In this document: piece by piece, positions 16,376-26,278 of the stretch
Position numbering within the stretch: the stretch's first letter is position 1
How the letters are laid out: the number at the start of each line of letters is the position of its first letter
Source: Eggerthellaceae bacterium
Lineage (GTDB): Bacteria; Actinomycetota; Coriobacteriia; Coriobacteriales; Eggerthellaceae
Reading direction: 5' to 3'
Assembly: GCA_017459925.1 (NCBI GenBank)
Contig: JAFUCC010000024.1
Location: 1-46,554, forward strand
DNA length: 46,554 bases
The notes under the pieces: generated by a model
Told to the model about the DNA's origin: nothing
Seen by the model: only the letters and a program-made list of their open reading frames with translations
Databases searched by the model: none
Program-made: the position numbers and the translations under genes

Positions 16376-17149
16376 TTATTCGTCGTCTTCCTCGTTGAAC
16401 ACGAGCTCGCCGGACCCCTCGATATAGTCGATTTGAATGTCGCCGAACTGCTCGTCTTGGCGCACGCGCACCATCGAGCGCTTGTACAGCTCGAGCACCG
16501 CCAGGAACGTGACGACCACGATGGGCGTGGGCGTCGTGTCATCGACAAGCTCCGAGAAGCTCAGGTGCTTGCGGTTCATGATGCGCGAATGCAGCGCGCG
16601 CACGTGCACTTCCACCGGAATGGGCTTGGCGGCGATGTGCTCAGACTCCAGCAGCGCGGTTTCACGGCGCGCGTACGCCTCCGCAGCCAGCTGCGCCAGC
16701 GCATCGAGCGACACGTCGCGCAGGAAATCGGGCATGACATGTGTGAAAACGGGATCGGGCCCGAACGGGCGCCCATGCAGGCGCGCCTGGGCTTGCTCGC
16801 GCCCTTCCAGCATGGCGGCTGCGTTCTTGAACTTCTTGTATTCCAGCAAGCGCGCCACCAGGATGTCGCGCGCCTCGTTGGGCGCGAGCTCGGCGATTTC
16901 GTCGTCGGTTTCATCCTTGTCGCGCGGGATGAGGCTTGCCGCCTTTATCTCGAGGAGCGTGGATGCCACGAGCAAGAAGTCGCTCGCCACGTCGAGGTCG
17001 ACGATGCTGACCTTCGCTATCTCTTCCAGATACTGGTCGGCGATTTCGGCAATGTTGATGGAGCCGATGTCAACCCGCTGCCGGCTGACGAGGTACAGCA
17101 GAATATCGAACGGCCCTTCGAAGTTGTCTGTGCGAACGCGGTACGACAT
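16376..17149 (-). CDS. scpA: Segregation and condensation protein ScpA (kleisin)
   Basis: 257 residues. N-terminal FEGPFDILLYLVSRQRVDI (residues 10-28) is the SMC-neck-binding signature, followed by a helical middle and a C-terminal winged helix (LFNEEDDE end is acidic). It bridges SMC heads with ScpB. It starts 6 bp after the M50 protease stop codon, so it is probably translated from the same transcript. Confidence 0.96.
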   Translation of the reverse strand: MSYRVRTDNFEGPFDILLYLVSRQRVDIGSINIAEIADQYLEEIAKVSIVDLDVASDFLLVASTLLEIKAASLIPRDKDETDDEIAELAPNEARDILVARLLEYKKFKNAAAMLEGREQAQARLHGRPFGPDPVFTHVMPDFLRDVSLDALAQLAAEAYARRETALLESEHIAAKPIPVEVHVRALHSRIMNRKHLSFSELVDDTTPTPIVVVTFLAVLELYKRSMVRVRQDEQFGDIQIDYIEGSGELVFNEEDDE

Positions 17150-17155
17150 AACGTC

Positions 17156-17866
17156 CTAATACGGCAATACGTGGTCGAATAGATTGTACGCTGTCAGGTC
17201 GAGGTACGCGCCGATGGGGTTCACGTGCAGCACCTGGGGAACGAGGATGACCACCACGAGGAAAATCGGCAGCGCGTACTGCTGGATCTTGTAATACGTC
17301 GGCAGGTACTTCACCGGGCAGAAGAACGCGAAAATCGACGAGCCGTCGAGCGGCGGTATGGGCAGGATGTTGAAGAACATGAGGAACAGGTTGATGAGCA
17401 CGTAATACGGCAAGAAGTACAGCGCGAAATAGCCCAGCAGGTCAGTTGACCCGGTCGAAGAGAGAAGCGAGTAACTCGCCATGATGTTTGACTTGGCGCC
17501 GAGCCATAAGGCCCAGGCGACGCCCGTTCCCACGGCGGCCTGCAGCAAGTTGGCGGCAGGCCCAGCCAAGCCCACGATGAGGTCGCCCTTGCGCGGGTTC
17601 TCGAAATACTGCGGGTTGTACGGCACCGGCTTGGCATACCCGAAGATGGGCATGTTCAGAAGCATGAGCATGAGCGGCATGAGCACCGTTCCGAACGGGT
17701 CGATATGGCGCAGCGGATTGAACGACAGCCGTCCCTGGCTTTTGGCCGTAGGATCGCCCAGTTTGTACGCTGCGAAGGCATGGCCCATTTCGTGCAGCAC
17801 GATGGCCGGCACGAACGCCAGAATGGAGCATATGACATATGGGATGGAGATTCCGCTCATGCGCAT
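17156..17866 (-). CDS. Site-2 protease family zinc metalloprotease (M50)
   Basis: 236 residues with five or six membrane segments. The zinc motif HEMGHAFAAY lies near residue 25 and the third ligand motif PPLDGSS near residue 175 (usual NxxPxxxLDG). Short M50 proteins without PDZ domain next to scpA are common in Gram-positive bacteria; substrate unknown. The start at 17866 is tentative: two ATGs lie 6 bp apart, with only a weak GGGT upstream. It is the first gene of the long minus-strand cluster; element A3 lies upstream. Confidence 0.9.
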   Translation of the reverse strand: MRMSGISIPYVICSILAFVPAIVLHEMGHAFAAYKLGDPTAKSQGRLSFNPLRHIDPFGTVLMPLMLMLLNMPIFGYAKPVPYNPQYFENPRKGDLIVGLAGPAANLLQAAVGTGVAWALWLGAKSNIMASYSLLSSTGSTDLLGYFALYFLPYYVLINLFLMFFNILPIPPLDGSSIFAFFCPVKYLPTYYKIQQYALPIFLVVVILVPQVLHVNPIGAYLDLTAYNLFDHVLPY

Positions 17867-17933
17867 ATGATACCCGACTGCGCTGGTGAAGCCGCACCCT
17901 CCACGCAAACCGAATGAACGCCTTCACGGGACG

Positions 17934-18034
17934 GTTGAACGTTATCCCAGGGACGATGTTCAAATTAAAAGAAAGATCCGACACAAATGGTGAGTTTCTC
18001 CAATTTGAACATCGTCCCTGGGATAACGTTCAAC
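17934..18034. repeat. Family A twin-palindrome element (A3)
   Basis: Perfect 33-bp inverted arms (left begins GTTGAACGTTATCCCAGGG) around a 35-bp AT-rich loop. It lies between divergent genes, upstream of both the M50 protease and the small hypothetical gene, so it may overlap their promoter region. Confidence 0.88.
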
Positions 18035-18110
18035 TGCTGTTGTCAACGCTCCTTTGACAAGGGTCAGATTCCATTGACACTGCGGTTAACCCGATATGAC
18101 CTTCGAGGCG

Positions 18111-18116
18111 TATAAT
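18111..18116 (+). promoter_or_regulatory. Putative -10 box (TATAAT)
   Basis: Perfect TATAAT 41 bp before the start of the small hypothetical gene. A TTGACA at 18074-18079 is too far away (31 bp) to be its partner, so the promoter type is uncertain. Confidence 0.4.
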
Positions 18117-18156
18117 AATGTGACTGCTGTGCTTATCGAGAAAGGAAACCCGCATC

Positions 18157-18567
18157 ATGATGGAGTTCACCGTATTCTTCGTCCTGCCTTTCGACGAGAC
18201 CGTTCCCCAGGGCTCGGGTGACGAGGCCATCGAGCGGGTGAAGGCTATCAAGAACGAAGCCGAAGAGAAATGCCTGGCCGCCTACAAGGCCATCCTCCCC
18301 GAAGAGAAGAAGAACAGCCACAAGGCCTGGGCGCAGAGCCGCATCGACCTTGAAACGCGCGTCATCGGCGTGAGCCTGTGCCTGCCCATCGAAAAGGGAG
18401 CCGACCACCATCTGGTTGCAGCCGTCACCCAAGACGATTACCTGTACTGGGATTTCAAGGAGCTCATCGGCGCGATGACCGCCATGGAAGAAGCCGTCTC
18501 GAAGGTCGCCGCAGAATACGGCGCAACCGCGCATGCCGCGTTCAACGACGTGAAGTACCACTTCTAA
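18157..18567 (+). CDS. Hypothetical protein, 136 residues
   Basis: Soluble protein without a recognised family. It has an N-terminal beta-like stretch (MMEFTVFFVLPF), a Lys/Glu-rich helix, and aromatic/His residues at the end (NDVKYHF). AAAGGA lies 11 nt upstream of the ATG, a TATAAT lies further upstream and a strong terminator follows, so it is a real monocistronic gene. Codon use resembles the neighbouring housekeeping genes. Confidence 0.75.
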   Translation: MMEFTVFFVLPFDETVPQGSGDEAIERVKAIKNEAEEKCLAAYKAILPEEKKNSHKAWAQSRIDLETRVIGVSLCLPIEKGADHHLVAAVTQDDYLYWDFKELIGAMTAMEEAVSKVAAEYGATAHAAFNDVKYHF

Positions 18568-18597
18568 GGCAACGCAAACAACCGCAAACGAAAGAAA

Positions 18598-18629
18598 CCC
18601 GCCAGATGATTCTGGCGGGTTTCTCTTTT
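18598..18629. terminator. Bidirectional rho-independent terminator
   Basis: Perfect 9-bp stem CCCGCCAGA/TCTGGCGGG with a TGAT loop, followed by TTTCTCTTTT on the plus side and an A-rich run on the other side. It ends both the hypothetical gene (plus) and secY (minus). Confidence 0.88.
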
Positions 18630-18647
18630 GCTCTCTAAGCAGCCTTC

Positions 18648-19946
18648 TTACTTGAAGAAGCCCTCGTAGTTGTACATCTTCAGCTGGCTCTCGAGCTTGG
18701 TCATGGTGTCGAGCGCAACGCCGATCATGATGAGGATCGAAGTTCCGCCGAACGCCTGGATGAGCTGGTTGCCCGTGAAGAAGAACAGGATGGAGGGCAC
18801 AACCGCGATAACCGCGATGTACAGACCGCCCGGCAACGTGATGCGGCGCATGACGTTCTGAATGTACTCGGTCGTGGCCTTGCCCGGACGAATGCCCGGA
18901 ATGAAGCCGCCCTGCTTGCGGATGTTATCCGATGTCTCTTCGGGGTTGAACACCATGGAGGTGTAGAAGTACGCGAAGAAGACGATGAGCGCCACTGTGA
19001 GGATCCAGTTGAGCCAACCAGTGGAAACCGCATCGGCGAACACGTTCAGCCAACCCACGTTGAACAGCGCCGCCAGCTGCGCCGGGAAGTAAATGATGCA
19101 GCTCGCGAAGATGATGGGGATAACGCCTGCGGCGTTGACCTTCAGCGGGATGTACGTGTTCTGCCCGCCCATCATGCGACGACCCTGAACGCGCTTGGCG
19201 TAGTTCACGGGAATGCGGCGCTGAGCGCGCTCCATGAAGATGATGGCCGGGATGCACGCGAGCACCACGAGCAAGATGAGGATCGTGATGGCGATGCCCA
19301 TGCCCGTATCGGCCGTCAGGTTGATGGAGCTGAAGATGGCCGACGGGACGCGCGACACGATGCTGATGAAGATGATCAGCGACATGCCGTTGCCCACGCC
19401 GCGCTGCGTGATGAGCTCGCCCATCCACATGATGAAGGCCGTGCCCGCCACGAGCGTGAACACGATGACGATGCTGGTCAGCCAATGCGGGACCGCGTCG
19501 CTGAACACGACGCCGTACTGCGTGGACTGGAACAGCAGCAGGTAGCCGATGGCGTTGATGAGGCCCAGGCCCAGCGTGAGGTAACGGGTGATCTGCGTGA
19601 TGCGGCGACGACCCGTCTCGCCTTCCTTGGCCCAACGGCCCACTGCCGGGATAACGCCCTGCATCAGCTGCATGATGATAGATGCGGTGATGTAGGGCAT
19701 GATGCCGAGCGAGAACACCGAGAAGTTCGACAACGCGCCGCCTGTGAACAGGTCGAGCATGGTCATGGAGACGCCACCGACGCTCGCCTGGTTCGTGTCC
19801 ATGAACGCAGTTGCGAACTGGTTAAACGGAATGCCCGGAACCGGCAAGTAGGCGCCCACGCGGTACAACGCCAAGATGGCGAGCGTGAACAGAATCTTCT
19901 TGCGAAGCTCCGGAACCTTGAATGCGTCGATAAGCGAACTTAGCAA
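18648..19946 (-). CDS. secY: Preprotein translocase subunit SecY
   Basis: 432 residues, ten membrane segments, with [14 protein letters not shown] and the channel-plug region near the N-terminus and [12 protein letters not shown] in the later cytoplasmic loop. It is the pore of the Sec translocon. The start codon is TTG at 19946, overlapping the rplO stop codon by 7 bp. It is the last gene of this ribosomal run; adk, map, infA and the rpsM-rpoA genes that often follow are absent here. Confidence 0.97.
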   Translation of the reverse strand: MLSSLIDAFKVPELRKKILFTLAILALYRVGAYLPVPGIPFNQFATAFMDTNQASVGGVSMTMLDLFTGGALSNFSVFSLGIMPYITASIIMQLMQGVIPAVGRWAKEGETGRRRITQITRYLTLGLGLINAIGYLLLFQSTQYGVVFSDAVPHWLTSIVIVFTLVAGTAFIMWMGELITQRGVGNGMSLIIFISIVSRVPSAIFSSINLTADTGMGIAITILILLVVLACIPAIIFMERAQRRIPVNYAKRVQGRRMMGGQNTYIPLKVNAAGVIPIIFASCIIYFPAQLAALFNVGWLNVFADAVSTGWLNWILTVALIVFFAYFYTSMVFNPEETSDNIRKQGGFIPGIRPGKATTEYIQNVMRRITLPGGLYIAVIAVVPSILFFFTGNQLIQAFGGTSILIMIGVALDTMTKLESQLKMYNYEGFFK

Positions 19947-20389
19947 GGCTCTTCAACCTTTCCGCCCGCGGCCTCGATCTTGGCCTGCGCGGTCTTCGAG
20001 ACCTTGTCGACCTTGACCGTGAGGGCCTTGGTCAGGTCGCCGTCGCCGAGAACCTTGACCAGCTTCTCGTACTTCTTGATGATGTTCTTCTCGATGAGGC
20101 TGTCGCGGTCGACGACGTCGCCGGCCTCGAAGCGCTCTTCCAGAACCTTCACGTTAACCGGCACATACTCGACGCGGTTGATGTTCGTGAAGCCAGGCAG
20201 CTTCGGGAGACGACGTGCCAGAGGAGTCTGGCCGCCTTCGAAGCCCGCACGCTTGCCGCCGCCAGCGCGGGAAAGCTGGCCGTTCTCGCCACGGCCGGCC
20301 GTCTTGCCGGTGCCGGAACCAGGACCACGGCCCACGCGCTTACGGGCATGACGCGAACCGGGTGCCGGATGAAGATCTTTGAGTTCCAT
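19940..20389 (-). CDS. rplO: 50S ribosomal protein L15
   Basis: 149 residues. N-terminal [20 protein letters not shown] followed by the Gly/Arg-rich [15 protein letters not shown] and the [15 protein letters not shown] signature. The start is chosen at 20389 because AAAGGA precedes it; the longer frame adds 20 non-conserved residues. It overlaps secY. Confidence 0.97.
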   Translation of the reverse strand: MELKDLHPAPGSRHARKRVGRGPGSGTGKTAGRGENGQLSRAGGGKRAGFEGGQTPLARRLPKLPGFTNINRVEYVPVNVKVLEERFEAGDVVDRDSLIEKNIIKKYEKLVKVLGDGDLTKALTVKVDKVSKTAQAKIEAAGGKVEEPC

Positions 20390-20668
20390 TTCGTTTCCTT
20401 TCGCTATACGGGGGCTCCTCCCCCGTGCTGGCAGCTCGCTCGCCAGCAAACTCCTTCGGGATTATATCCCGCCTTTAAACAACACAACCCATTGCCGCAA
20501 CAGTTCCACAGAAACGGGTTGGCGCTAGTCAGTCAGCGAGGGCGTCTGTGGTGCCCGAGATTCGCGCGAGAGGCTAGCGCCGCGGCCTACGTGCCGCAAG
20601 CGCAGACTCGAACGTGAAGATCGGGTGCCACAGGCGGCCGCAGCGTCGACCGAGTTGAGGAATTGTTT
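20390..20668. other. Structured 279-bp spacer between rpmD and rplO
   Basis: In most bacteria L30 and L15 genes almost touch; here they are 279 bp apart. The spacer holds two tandem hairpins just before the rplO ribosome site (20408-20426 ACGGGGG/CCCCCGT, and 20427-20447 GCTGGC/GCCAGC). It also has an imperfect inverted repeat between about 20547 and 20632 (CTGTGGTGCCCGA against TCGGGTGCCACAG) and GGCGCTAG/CTAGCGCC. No gene was found in it. Confidence 0.7.
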
Positions 20669-20683
20669 TTACAATTCCTCAAC
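20654..20683 (-). repeat. Perfect 13-bp hairpin at the rpmD stop codon
   Basis: GTTGAGGAATTGT/ACAATTCCTCAAC around a 4-base loop. Read on the minus strand the rpmD stop codon TAA lies at the stem-loop junction. No U-tract follows, so it is more likely an mRNA-stability or processing hairpin than a terminator. Confidence 0.7.
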
Positions 20684-20857
20684 TTCAATAAGGTGCTTGA
20701 CTTTAAAAATCATGCCACGCACAGATTCGTTGTCGACGATGTCGTGCGTCTTGCCGATGCGGCCCAAGCCCAGCGACTTCAGGGTCTGGTCCTGGTCGTA
20801 CTTGCGGCCGATCTGGCTTTTAACCTGCGTCAAACGCAGCATCTTCTGCTCTGCCAT
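20669..20857 (-). CDS. rpmD: 50S ribosomal protein L30
   Basis: 62 residues. LTQVKSQIGRK and the SLGLGRIGKTHDIVDNESVRG segment are typical of bacterial L30. The stop codon is embedded in a hairpin. It follows rpsE by 12 bp. Confidence 0.96.
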   Translation of the reverse strand: MAEQKMLRLTQVKSQIGRKYDQDQTLKSLGLGRIGKTHDIVDNESVRGMIFKVKHLIEVEEL

Positions 20858-20869
20858 TGTTCAGCCTCC

Positions 20870-21430
20870 TTACGCCTGCTCGGTGACGTCCACCGCAGCG
20901 GCCGTCTTCTCCTTGCGACCCCAGATGTAGTCGACCGAAACGCCGCGGCGCTCGGCGACCTGCTCGGGGCTCTGCATGTTCTTCAGGCCCTCGGCCGTCG
21001 CCTTCACGATGTTCATGGCGTTGTTCGTGCCGAGCGACTTCGTGATGACGTCCGTAACGCCCGCGAGCTCCATGACCGCACGCACCGGGCCGCCGGCCTT
21101 GACGCCGGTACCGCGGATGGCGGGCTTGATGAGCACGCGGCCCGCGCCGAACTCGCCCATGATGTCATGGGGAACGGTGCCTTCGGGCGTCAGCGCCACG
21201 TGGAACATGTTCTTCTTGGCATCCTCGACACCCTTGGAAATGGCGGTCGGGACTTCCTTGGACTTGCCCAGGCCAACGCCGACGTTGCCCTGGCCGTCGC
21301 CGACGACCACGAGCGCGGTCAGCTGCATGCGGCGGCCGCCCTTCACGGTCTTGGCGACGCGCTTGATGGTGACGACGCGTTCCTGAAGCTCGGGAACGTT
21401 CGATTCCTGCTGTTTCTGATTACGAGGCAT
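20870..21430 (-). CDS. rpsE: 30S ribosomal protein S5
   Basis: 186 residues. Typical [48 protein letters not shown] and a C-terminal tail ending in VTEQA. S5 shapes the mRNA entry and decoding region. It sits in normal order between rplR and rpmD. Confidence 0.97.
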   Translation of the reverse strand: MPRNQKQQESNVPELQERVVTIKRVAKTVKGGRRMQLTALVVVGDGQGNVGVGLGKSKEVPTAISKGVEDAKKNMFHVALTPEGTVPHDIMGEFGAGRVLIKPAIRGTGVKAGGPVRAVMELAGVTDVITKSLGTNNAMNIVKATAEGLKNMQSPEQVAERRGVSVDYIWGRKEKTAAAVDVTEQA

Positions 21431-21445
21431 ATCGCTATTCCCTTT

Positions 21446-21820
21446 CTAGAACTTCAGTCCTGCTTCGCGGGCGGCATCCGCAACGGCCTTCACGCGGCCG
21501 TGATACAGGTGACCACCGCGGTCGAACACGATTTCGGTGATGCCGGCCTCGAGGGCCTTCTTGCCGATGATCTCGCCGAGGGCTGCAGCGCCTTCGACCG
21601 TGCCGCTCTTCTTGCCGGTCTCCTTGAACTCGGGGCCGAGCGTCGACACGCCGATGAGCGTCTTGCGAGCCACGTCGTCGATGATCTGGACATACACGTT
21701 GTTGTTGGAACGCGTCACGCACATGCGGGGACGCGCAGCGGTGCCGGAAATCTTGCCGCGGACGCGACGATGACGACGCGCAAGACCGGTCTCCCTCTTC
21801 CTTGCATTCTGGTTCTTCAT
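21446..21820 (-). CDS. rplR: 50S ribosomal protein L18
   Basis: 124 residues. [20 protein letters not shown] and [21 protein letters not shown] are family signatures for this 5S rRNA-binding protein. Normal position between rplF and rpsE. Confidence 0.97.
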   Translation of the reverse strand: MKNQNARKRETGLARRHRRVRGKISGTAARPRMCVTRSNNNVYVQIIDDVARKTLIGVSTLGPEFKETGKKSGTVEGAAALGEIIGKKALEAGITEIVFDRGGHLYHGRVKAVADAAREAGLKF

Positions 21821-21846
21821 TGCTTATATCCCTTCGACGGTAATCG

Positions 21847-22389
21847 TTATTCGCCCTTGGCGGCCTTGCCGAGCTTACGACGGACGTACTCGCCCTCGTA
21901 GCGGATGCCCTTGCCCTTGTAGGGTTCCGGCTTGCGCCACTTGCGGATGTCGGCGGCCACCTGGCCAACCTGCTCCTTGCTCGGGCCGGAGACGATGATC
22001 TCGGTCGGCTGCGGGCACTCGAACGTGATGCCCTCGGGGCACTTCACGAGAACCGGGTGCGAGTAACCGAGCTGCATTTCCAAGTCCTTGCCCTTCAGCG
22101 CGGCACGGTAGCCGACGCCGATGAGCTGCAGCTTCTTGGAGAAGCCGGCGGAAACGCCCTCGACCATGTTCGCGATGAGCGTGCGGACCAGACCATGCTG
22201 GGCCTTCGCGTCGCGGGAATCGTCGATGCGGTTAACGGTGATGGTGTCGCCATCCTGCTCAATGGTGACGAACGGACGGAACGTCCTGCTGAGCTCTCCC
22301 TTGGGGCCCTTGGCGGTAACGCTCGTGCCGTCGATGGTGACGGTCACGCCAGCAGGAACGGTGATGGGCATTTTGCCAATACGCGACAT
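21847..22389 (-). CDS. rplF: 50S ribosomal protein L6
   Basis: 180 residues. [17 protein letters not shown] start, GYSHPV and the C-terminal [19 protein letters not shown] signature. The start at 22389 is conserved; the longer frame reads through the rpsH end. Confidence 0.97.
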   Translation of the reverse strand: MSRIGKMPITVPAGVTVTIDGTSVTAKGPKGELSRTFRPFVTIEQDGDTITVNRIDDSRDAKAQHGLVRTLIANMVEGVSAGFSKKLQLIGVGYRAALKGKDLEMQLGYSHPVLVKCPEGITFECPQPTEIIVSGPSKEQVGQVAADIRKWRKPEPYKGKGIRYEGEYVRRKLGKAAKGE

Positions 22390-22406
22390 AGCTTCTCGCT
22401 CCTTTC

Positions 22407-22805
22407 CTACCAGACGTACGCGATGACTTCGCCGCCGACGCCCGCCTTGCGGGCATCGCGGTCGCACATCACGCCCTTGCTCGTGGAGATGATGGCGGTG
22501 CCGAGGCCGCCGAGCACGCGGGGCAGCTCGTCCTTGCCGGCGTAAATACGCAGGCCGGGCTTCGAGATGCGCTTGATGCCGCGGATCGTCTTGGCCTTCT
22601 TGTCGCCATACTTCAGGGTGATTTCCAGCGTGCCGCGCGGCTCGCCGTCGATCACCTCGTAACGGGTGATGTAGCCTTCTTCGGCCATCACGCGGGCGAT
22701 TTCGACGAGCTTCTTGCTCGTCGGCATCGACACCGTCTCTTTGCCCACCATATTCGCATTGCGAATGCGCGTGAGCATGTCTGCAATGGGATCGGTCAAT
22801 GTCAT
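22407..22805 (-). CDS. rpsH: 30S ribosomal protein S8
   Basis: 132 residues. [13 protein letters not shown] at the N-terminus and [20 protein letters not shown] at the C-terminus are the family signatures. S8 is often the translational repressor of the spc operon; no clear target site was identified here. Confidence 0.97.
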   Translation of the reverse strand: MTLTDPIADMLTRIRNANMVGKETVSMPTSKKLVEIARVMAEEGYITRYEVIDGEPRGTLEITLKYGDKKAKTIRGIKRISKPGLRIYAGKDELPRVLGGLGTAIISTSKGVMCDRDARKAGVGGEVIAYVW

Positions 22806-22904
22806 TTGCTTTTCTCCTTAGTCCTTGATGAACCTTGCGCTCCGGTTCACAAGCGCCCTTAGCGCCCGTGCCTTAAGCGGAGGCACACCCAACGGTCCGA
22901 TTTC

Positions 22905-23090
22905 CTACCAAGAGGCCTTCGTCACGCCGGGGAGTTCGCCCTTGTTCGCAAGCTCGCGCAGGCACACGCGGCACAGGCCGAACTTGCGGTAGTACGCGCG
23001 CGGACGCCCGCAACGCGTGCAGCGGTTGTGCTGGCGCGTCGAGAACTTCGGCTCGCGCTTCGACTTGGCGATCATCGATTTCTTTGCCAT
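22905..23090 (-). CDS. rpsZ: 30S ribosomal protein S14, zinc-binding type Z
   Basis: 61 residues. [21 protein letters not shown] carries two CxxC pairs, the short zinc (C+) form found in Gram-positives. A zinc-independent paralogue, if present, is outside this window. A 99-bp spacer without visible features separates it from rpsH. Confidence 0.97.
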   Translation of the reverse strand: MAKKSMIAKSKREPKFSTRQHNRCTRCGRPRAYYRKFGLCRVCLRELANKGELPGVTKASW

Positions 23091-23165
23091 GTACTTCCTT
23101 CTTTCTCATTCTCCGCAGGTGTTGGGGCCTGCGGTTTTCACCTTGGTAAAGGTTCTTCGTTTGAA

Positions 23166-23720
23166 TTACTGGTCCTTGCGCGCCTTGAACGGGAAGCCGA
23201 GGGCGGTCAGCAGAGCAAACGCCTGCTCGTCGTTCTCGGCGGTGGTGACCACCGTGATGTCCATGCCGCGGGTGCGGTCGATCTTGTCGTAGTCGATCTC
23301 CGGGAAGATCAGCTGCTCGGTGATGCCCAGCGAGTAGTTGCCGCGGCCGTCGAAGCTTTCCGGGTTGATGCCGCGGAAGTCGCGCACGCGGGGCAGCGCC
23401 GTGGACAGCAGACGGTCCATGAACTCCCACATACGGTCGCCACGCAGCGTGACCTTGCAGCCGATGGCCATACCCTCGCGGATGTGGAAACCGGCGATGG
23501 ACTTCTTGGCGCGGCAGATCATCGGCTGCTGGCCGGTGATGACGCGCATGTCGGCGATGGCGCCGTCGAGCACCTTCGCATCGGCAGCGGCAGCGCCCAC
23601 GCCCATGTTCACGACGATCTTGGTGACGCGCGGAACCTGGTTGATGTTGGCAACGCCCAGCTCCTTCTCGAGCTGCGGCACGATTTCCGCCTTGTACTTT
23701 TCCTTCAAACGAGGAGTCAT
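23166..23720 (-). CDS. rplE: 50S ribosomal protein L5
   Basis: 184 residues. [17 protein letters not shown] start, the [15 protein letters not shown] signature and [14 protein letters not shown] near the end. The ATG at 23720 has GGAAAGGAAAG upstream; the longer frame runs into repeat B2. L5 binds 5S rRNA and contacts P-site tRNA. Confidence 0.97.
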   Translation of the reverse strand: MTPRLKEKYKAEIVPQLEKELGVANINQVPRVTKIVVNMGVGAAAADAKVLDGAIADMRVITGQQPMICRAKKSIAGFHIREGMAIGCKVTLRGDRMWEFMDRLLSTALPRVRDFRGINPESFDGRGNYSLGITEQLIFPEIDYDKIDRTRGMDITVVTTAENDEQAFALLTALGFPFKARKDQ

Positions 23721-23786
23721 TGTTTCTTTCCTTTCCGATGGTTTAAACCCGGGATTTCTGACCCCAGGTCCCTGATTGCTCAGGGC

Positions 23787-23895
23787 CATGAATGAGTCGC
23801 TGGTCGTTCCAGAGACTCATTTTGCGTTTAGCCTAACTAATTCCTACACCTCTTCAGCGAAATGAGTATCAGGAACGTCCAGCGACTCATTTCGC
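23787..23895. repeat. Family B twin-palindrome element (B2) inside the spc operon
   Basis: Inverted arms beginning GAATGAGTCGCTGG and ending GCGACTCATTTCGC, each an imperfect palindrome, around a ~35-bp loop. It occupies most of the 183-bp gap between rplX and rplE, genes that usually sit close together, so this ribosomal transcript carries a large hairpin. Confidence 0.85.
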
Positions 23896-23903
23896 ACATC
23901 GAA

Positions 23904-24224
23904 CTAGTCGATGTCCTTACCGCACTTCTTGCAGACGCGATGCTTCTTGCCTGCCTCGTCGAAACGATGGCCGACGCGCGTCGCGGCCTTGCAGCTCGGG
24001 CACACGAGCATGACGTTGGAGACGTTGATTGGAGCCTCCATCGACATGATGCCGCCCTGGGGGTTGGCCTGGGTCGGGCGCTGCGCCTTCTTCACGACGT
24101 TGACCTTCTCGACGACGACGCGGCCCTTCTCGGGAAGAGCGCGGGTGACCTCGCCTTCCTTGCCCTTGTCCTTGCCGGCGATGACCTTGACGGTATCGCC
24201 CTTCTTCACGTTCAGTTTAGCCAT
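23904..24224 (-). CDS. rplX: 50S ribosomal protein L24 with zinc ribbon
   Basis: 106 residues. KUW-type start MAKLNVKKGDTVKVIAGKDK and KGKEGEV; the C-terminus has CPSC and CKKCG, forming a four-cysteine zinc ribbon found in a subset of bacterial L24. Assembly initiator of the 50S subunit. Repeat B2 lies directly after the stop codon. Confidence 0.96.
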   Translation of the reverse strand: MAKLNVKKGDTVKVIAGKDKGKEGEVTRALPEKGRVVVEKVNVVKKAQRPTQANPQGGIMSMEAPINVSNVMLVCPSCKAATRVGHRFDEAGKKHRVCKKCGKDID

Positions 24225-24240
24225 GTATCTTGCACCCCCC

Positions 24241-24609
24241 TTACAGCGTTTCCGGTGCCAGAGACACGATCTTCATGTACTTCTTCTCGCGCAGCTCGCG
24301 GGCGACCGGCCCGAAGATACGCGTGCCACGGGGGCTTCCATCCTCGTTGATGAGAACGGCGGCGTTCTGGTCGAACTTGATGTAGCTGCCATCGTTGCGG
24401 CGGACTTCCTTCTTCACGCGCACGATGACGCAACGCACGACGTCGCCCTTCTTGACGCCCGCGTTGGGGATAGCTTCCTTCACCGAGCAGATGATGACGT
24501 CACCAAGGCCCGCGTAACGGCGGCCCGTGCCGCCCAGGACCTTGATGCACTGCACCTTGCGGGCGCCGGAGTTATCGGCAACTGCGAGCATGGTTTGCAT
24601 CTGAATCAT
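24241..24609 (-). CDS. rplN: 50S ribosomal protein L14
   Basis: 122 residues. [18 protein letters not shown] start and [18 protein letters not shown] near the end are characteristic. Normal position after rpsQ. Confidence 0.97.
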   Translation of the reverse strand: MIQMQTMLAVADNSGARKVQCIKVLGGTGRRYAGLGDVIICSVKEAIPNAGVKKGDVVRCVIVRVKKEVRRNDGSYIKFDQNAAVLINEDGSPRGTRIFGPVARELREKKYMKIVSLAPETL

Positions 24610-24640
24610 TGCACTTACCTAACTTTCTTCCGGTGCCGAA

Positions 24641-24904
24641 CTACTTGGCACGCTCGACGATTTCGAGCAGACGCCAACGCTTCATCTTCGACAGCGGACG
24701 CGTCTCCATGATGCGGACGGTGTCGCCGATGTGCGCTTCGTTGTTCTCGTCATGAGCGTGGAACTTCTTGGTGCTCGTCATCATCTTCTTGTAGATCGGG
24801 TGAGCCTTGCGCTCCTTGATCTGCACGACGATGGTCTTGTCGTTGACGTCGCTGACGACGACGCCCTGACGCACCTTGCGCAAATTGCGAGTTTCTTCAG
24901 CCAT
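24641..24904 (-). CDS. rpsQ: 30S ribosomal protein S17
   Basis: 87 residues. [17 protein letters not shown] and [20 protein letters not shown] match the S17 family. Normal position between rpmC and rplN. Confidence 0.97.
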   Translation of the reverse strand: MAEETRNLRKVRQGVVVSDVNDKTIVVQIKERKAHPIYKKMMTSTKKFHAHDENNEAHIGDTVRIMETRPLSKMKRWRLLEIVERAK

Positions 24905-24920
24905 TGTCTTCCTCCTCGCC

Positions 24921-25121
24921 CTAGTTCAGAGCACGCAGCTCACGCGCGCGCATCTCGGTCTGGATACGGGCGATGTCCTTCTTGACCTGACGGACGCGAG
25001 CCGTGTTGTCGAGCTGGCTCGTGGCCATCTGGAAGCGCAGGTTGAACAGCTCCTCGCGCGCCTCCTTGAGCTTCGCCGTAAGATCTTCGGCGGAAAGCTC
25101 GCGAATCTCTGCCGGTTTCAT
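24921..25121 (-). CDS. rpmC: 50S ribosomal protein L29
   Basis: 66 residues. Signature [20 protein letters not shown]. Its ATG overlaps the rplP stop codon by one base (TAATG), showing coupled translation. L29 forms part of the nascent-chain exit site with L23. Confidence 0.97.
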   Translation of the reverse strand: MKPAEIRELSAEDLTAKLKEAREELFNLRFQMATSQLDNTARVRQVKKDIARIQTEMRARELRALN

Positions 25122-25543
25122 TATTGCTGCCCCTCCGTTTCACGGTTCACGATCTTGCACTTGATGGGCAACTTGTTGATGGCGAGGCGCAGGGCCTCCT
25201 TGGCCACGTCCTCTTCGACGCCGGCGATCTCGAACATGATGCGTCCGGGCTTGACGACGGCCACCCAACCTTCGGGATTGCCCTTGCCGGAGCCCATGCG
25301 GGTCTCGGCAGGCTTCTTGGTGATCGGCTTGTCCGGGAAGATGGTGATCCAGACCTTGCCGCCACGCTTCATCTGACGGGTCATGGCAACACGGGCAGCC
25401 TCGATCTGGCGGTTGGTGATCCAAGCGGCTTCGAGGGCCTGGATGCCCCACTCGCCGTTGTTCAGCTTGGTGCCGCCCTTGGCCTTGCCCTTCATAGAGC
25501 CACGTTGCACCTTGCGGTGCGCTACACGCCTAGGAGATAGCAT
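25121..25543 (-). CDS. rplP: 50S ribosomal protein L16
   Basis: 140 residues. [15 protein letters not shown] start, [20 protein letters not shown] and [17 protein letters not shown] are typical. Its ATG abuts the rpsC stop codon (TAAATG), with GAGG just before. Confidence 0.97.
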   Translation of the reverse strand: MLSPRRVAHRKVQRGSMKGKAKGGTKLNNGEWGIQALEAAWITNRQIEAARVAMTRQMKRGGKVWITIFPDKPITKKPAETRMGSGKGNPEGWVAVVKPGRIMFEIAGVEEDVAKEALRLAINKLPIKCKIVNRETEGQQ

Positions 25544-26272
25544 TTACCTCGCCCCCCTTTCGTTGCGGTCGTTGCGGTCGCGACGGTCGCGACGCGGACG
25601 GGACGGACGGGACGTGCCTTCCAGCTGGGGCTGCGGAGCCTTCTGGCCGGGCAGCACTTCGCCGTGGTAGATCCAGACCTGCACGCCGATGGAACCCATC
25701 GTCGTGGCGGCCGTGGCGAACCCGTAGTCGATCTTCGCGCGCAGCGTGTGGCGAGGGACGCGGCCCTCGGCGTACCACTCGCGGCGGCACATCTCGGCGC
25801 CACCGAGGCGGCCCGAGCACTGGATGCGGATGCCCTCGCAGCCCGACTTGCGCGCGGACTGGACGGCTTTGCGCATGGCGCGGCGGAAGGCGACACGGCC
25901 TTCCAGCTGCTCGGCAACGGACTGCGCGACGAGCACGGCATCGAGCTCGGGGCGCTTGACCTCGACGACCTCGATGGAAACGGTGCCCGTGGCAACCTGC
26001 TGCAGCTTCTTGCGCAGGGCGTCGATCTCCGCGCCCTTCTTACCGATGACGACACCCGGACGGGCGGTCGTGATGATGACCTTGGTCTTGTCGCCGGCAC
26101 GCTCGATCTCGACGCGAGCGACGGCGGCACGTGCGAGCTCCTTTTCCAGGAACTTGCGGATGGCCAGGTCGTTCTCGAGGTTAGCAGCGTAATCCTTGTC
26201 CGCATACCAGCGGCTGCGCCAATCCTCGGTGATGCCCAGACGGAAACCGGTGGGGCTTACTTTCTGACCCAT
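25544..26272 (-). CDS. rpsC: 30S ribosomal protein S3
   Basis: 242 residues. N-terminal [17 protein letters not shown] domain with [14 protein letters not shown], and the [13 protein letters not shown] segment. The last ~25 residues are an Arg/Asn/Asp-rich extension beyond the usual end. S3 lines the mRNA entry tunnel. Confidence 0.97.
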   Translation of the reverse strand: MGQKVSPTGFRLGITEDWRSRWYADKDYAANLENDLAIRKFLEKELARAAVARVEIERAGDKTKVIITTARPGVVIGKKGAEIDALRKKLQQVATGTVSIEVVEVKRPELDAVLVAQSVAEQLEGRVAFRRAMRKAVQSARKSGCEGIRIQCSGRLGGAEMCRREWYAEGRVPRHTLRAKIDYGFATAATTMGSIGVQVWIYHGEVLPGQKAPQPQLEGTSRPSRPRRDRRDRNDRNERGAR

Positions 26273-26278
26273 AAGGCT

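Noticed and set aside
18074..18079. TTGACA as -35 for the small hypothetical gene
   Set aside because: 31 bp from the TATAAT, too far to be one promoter.
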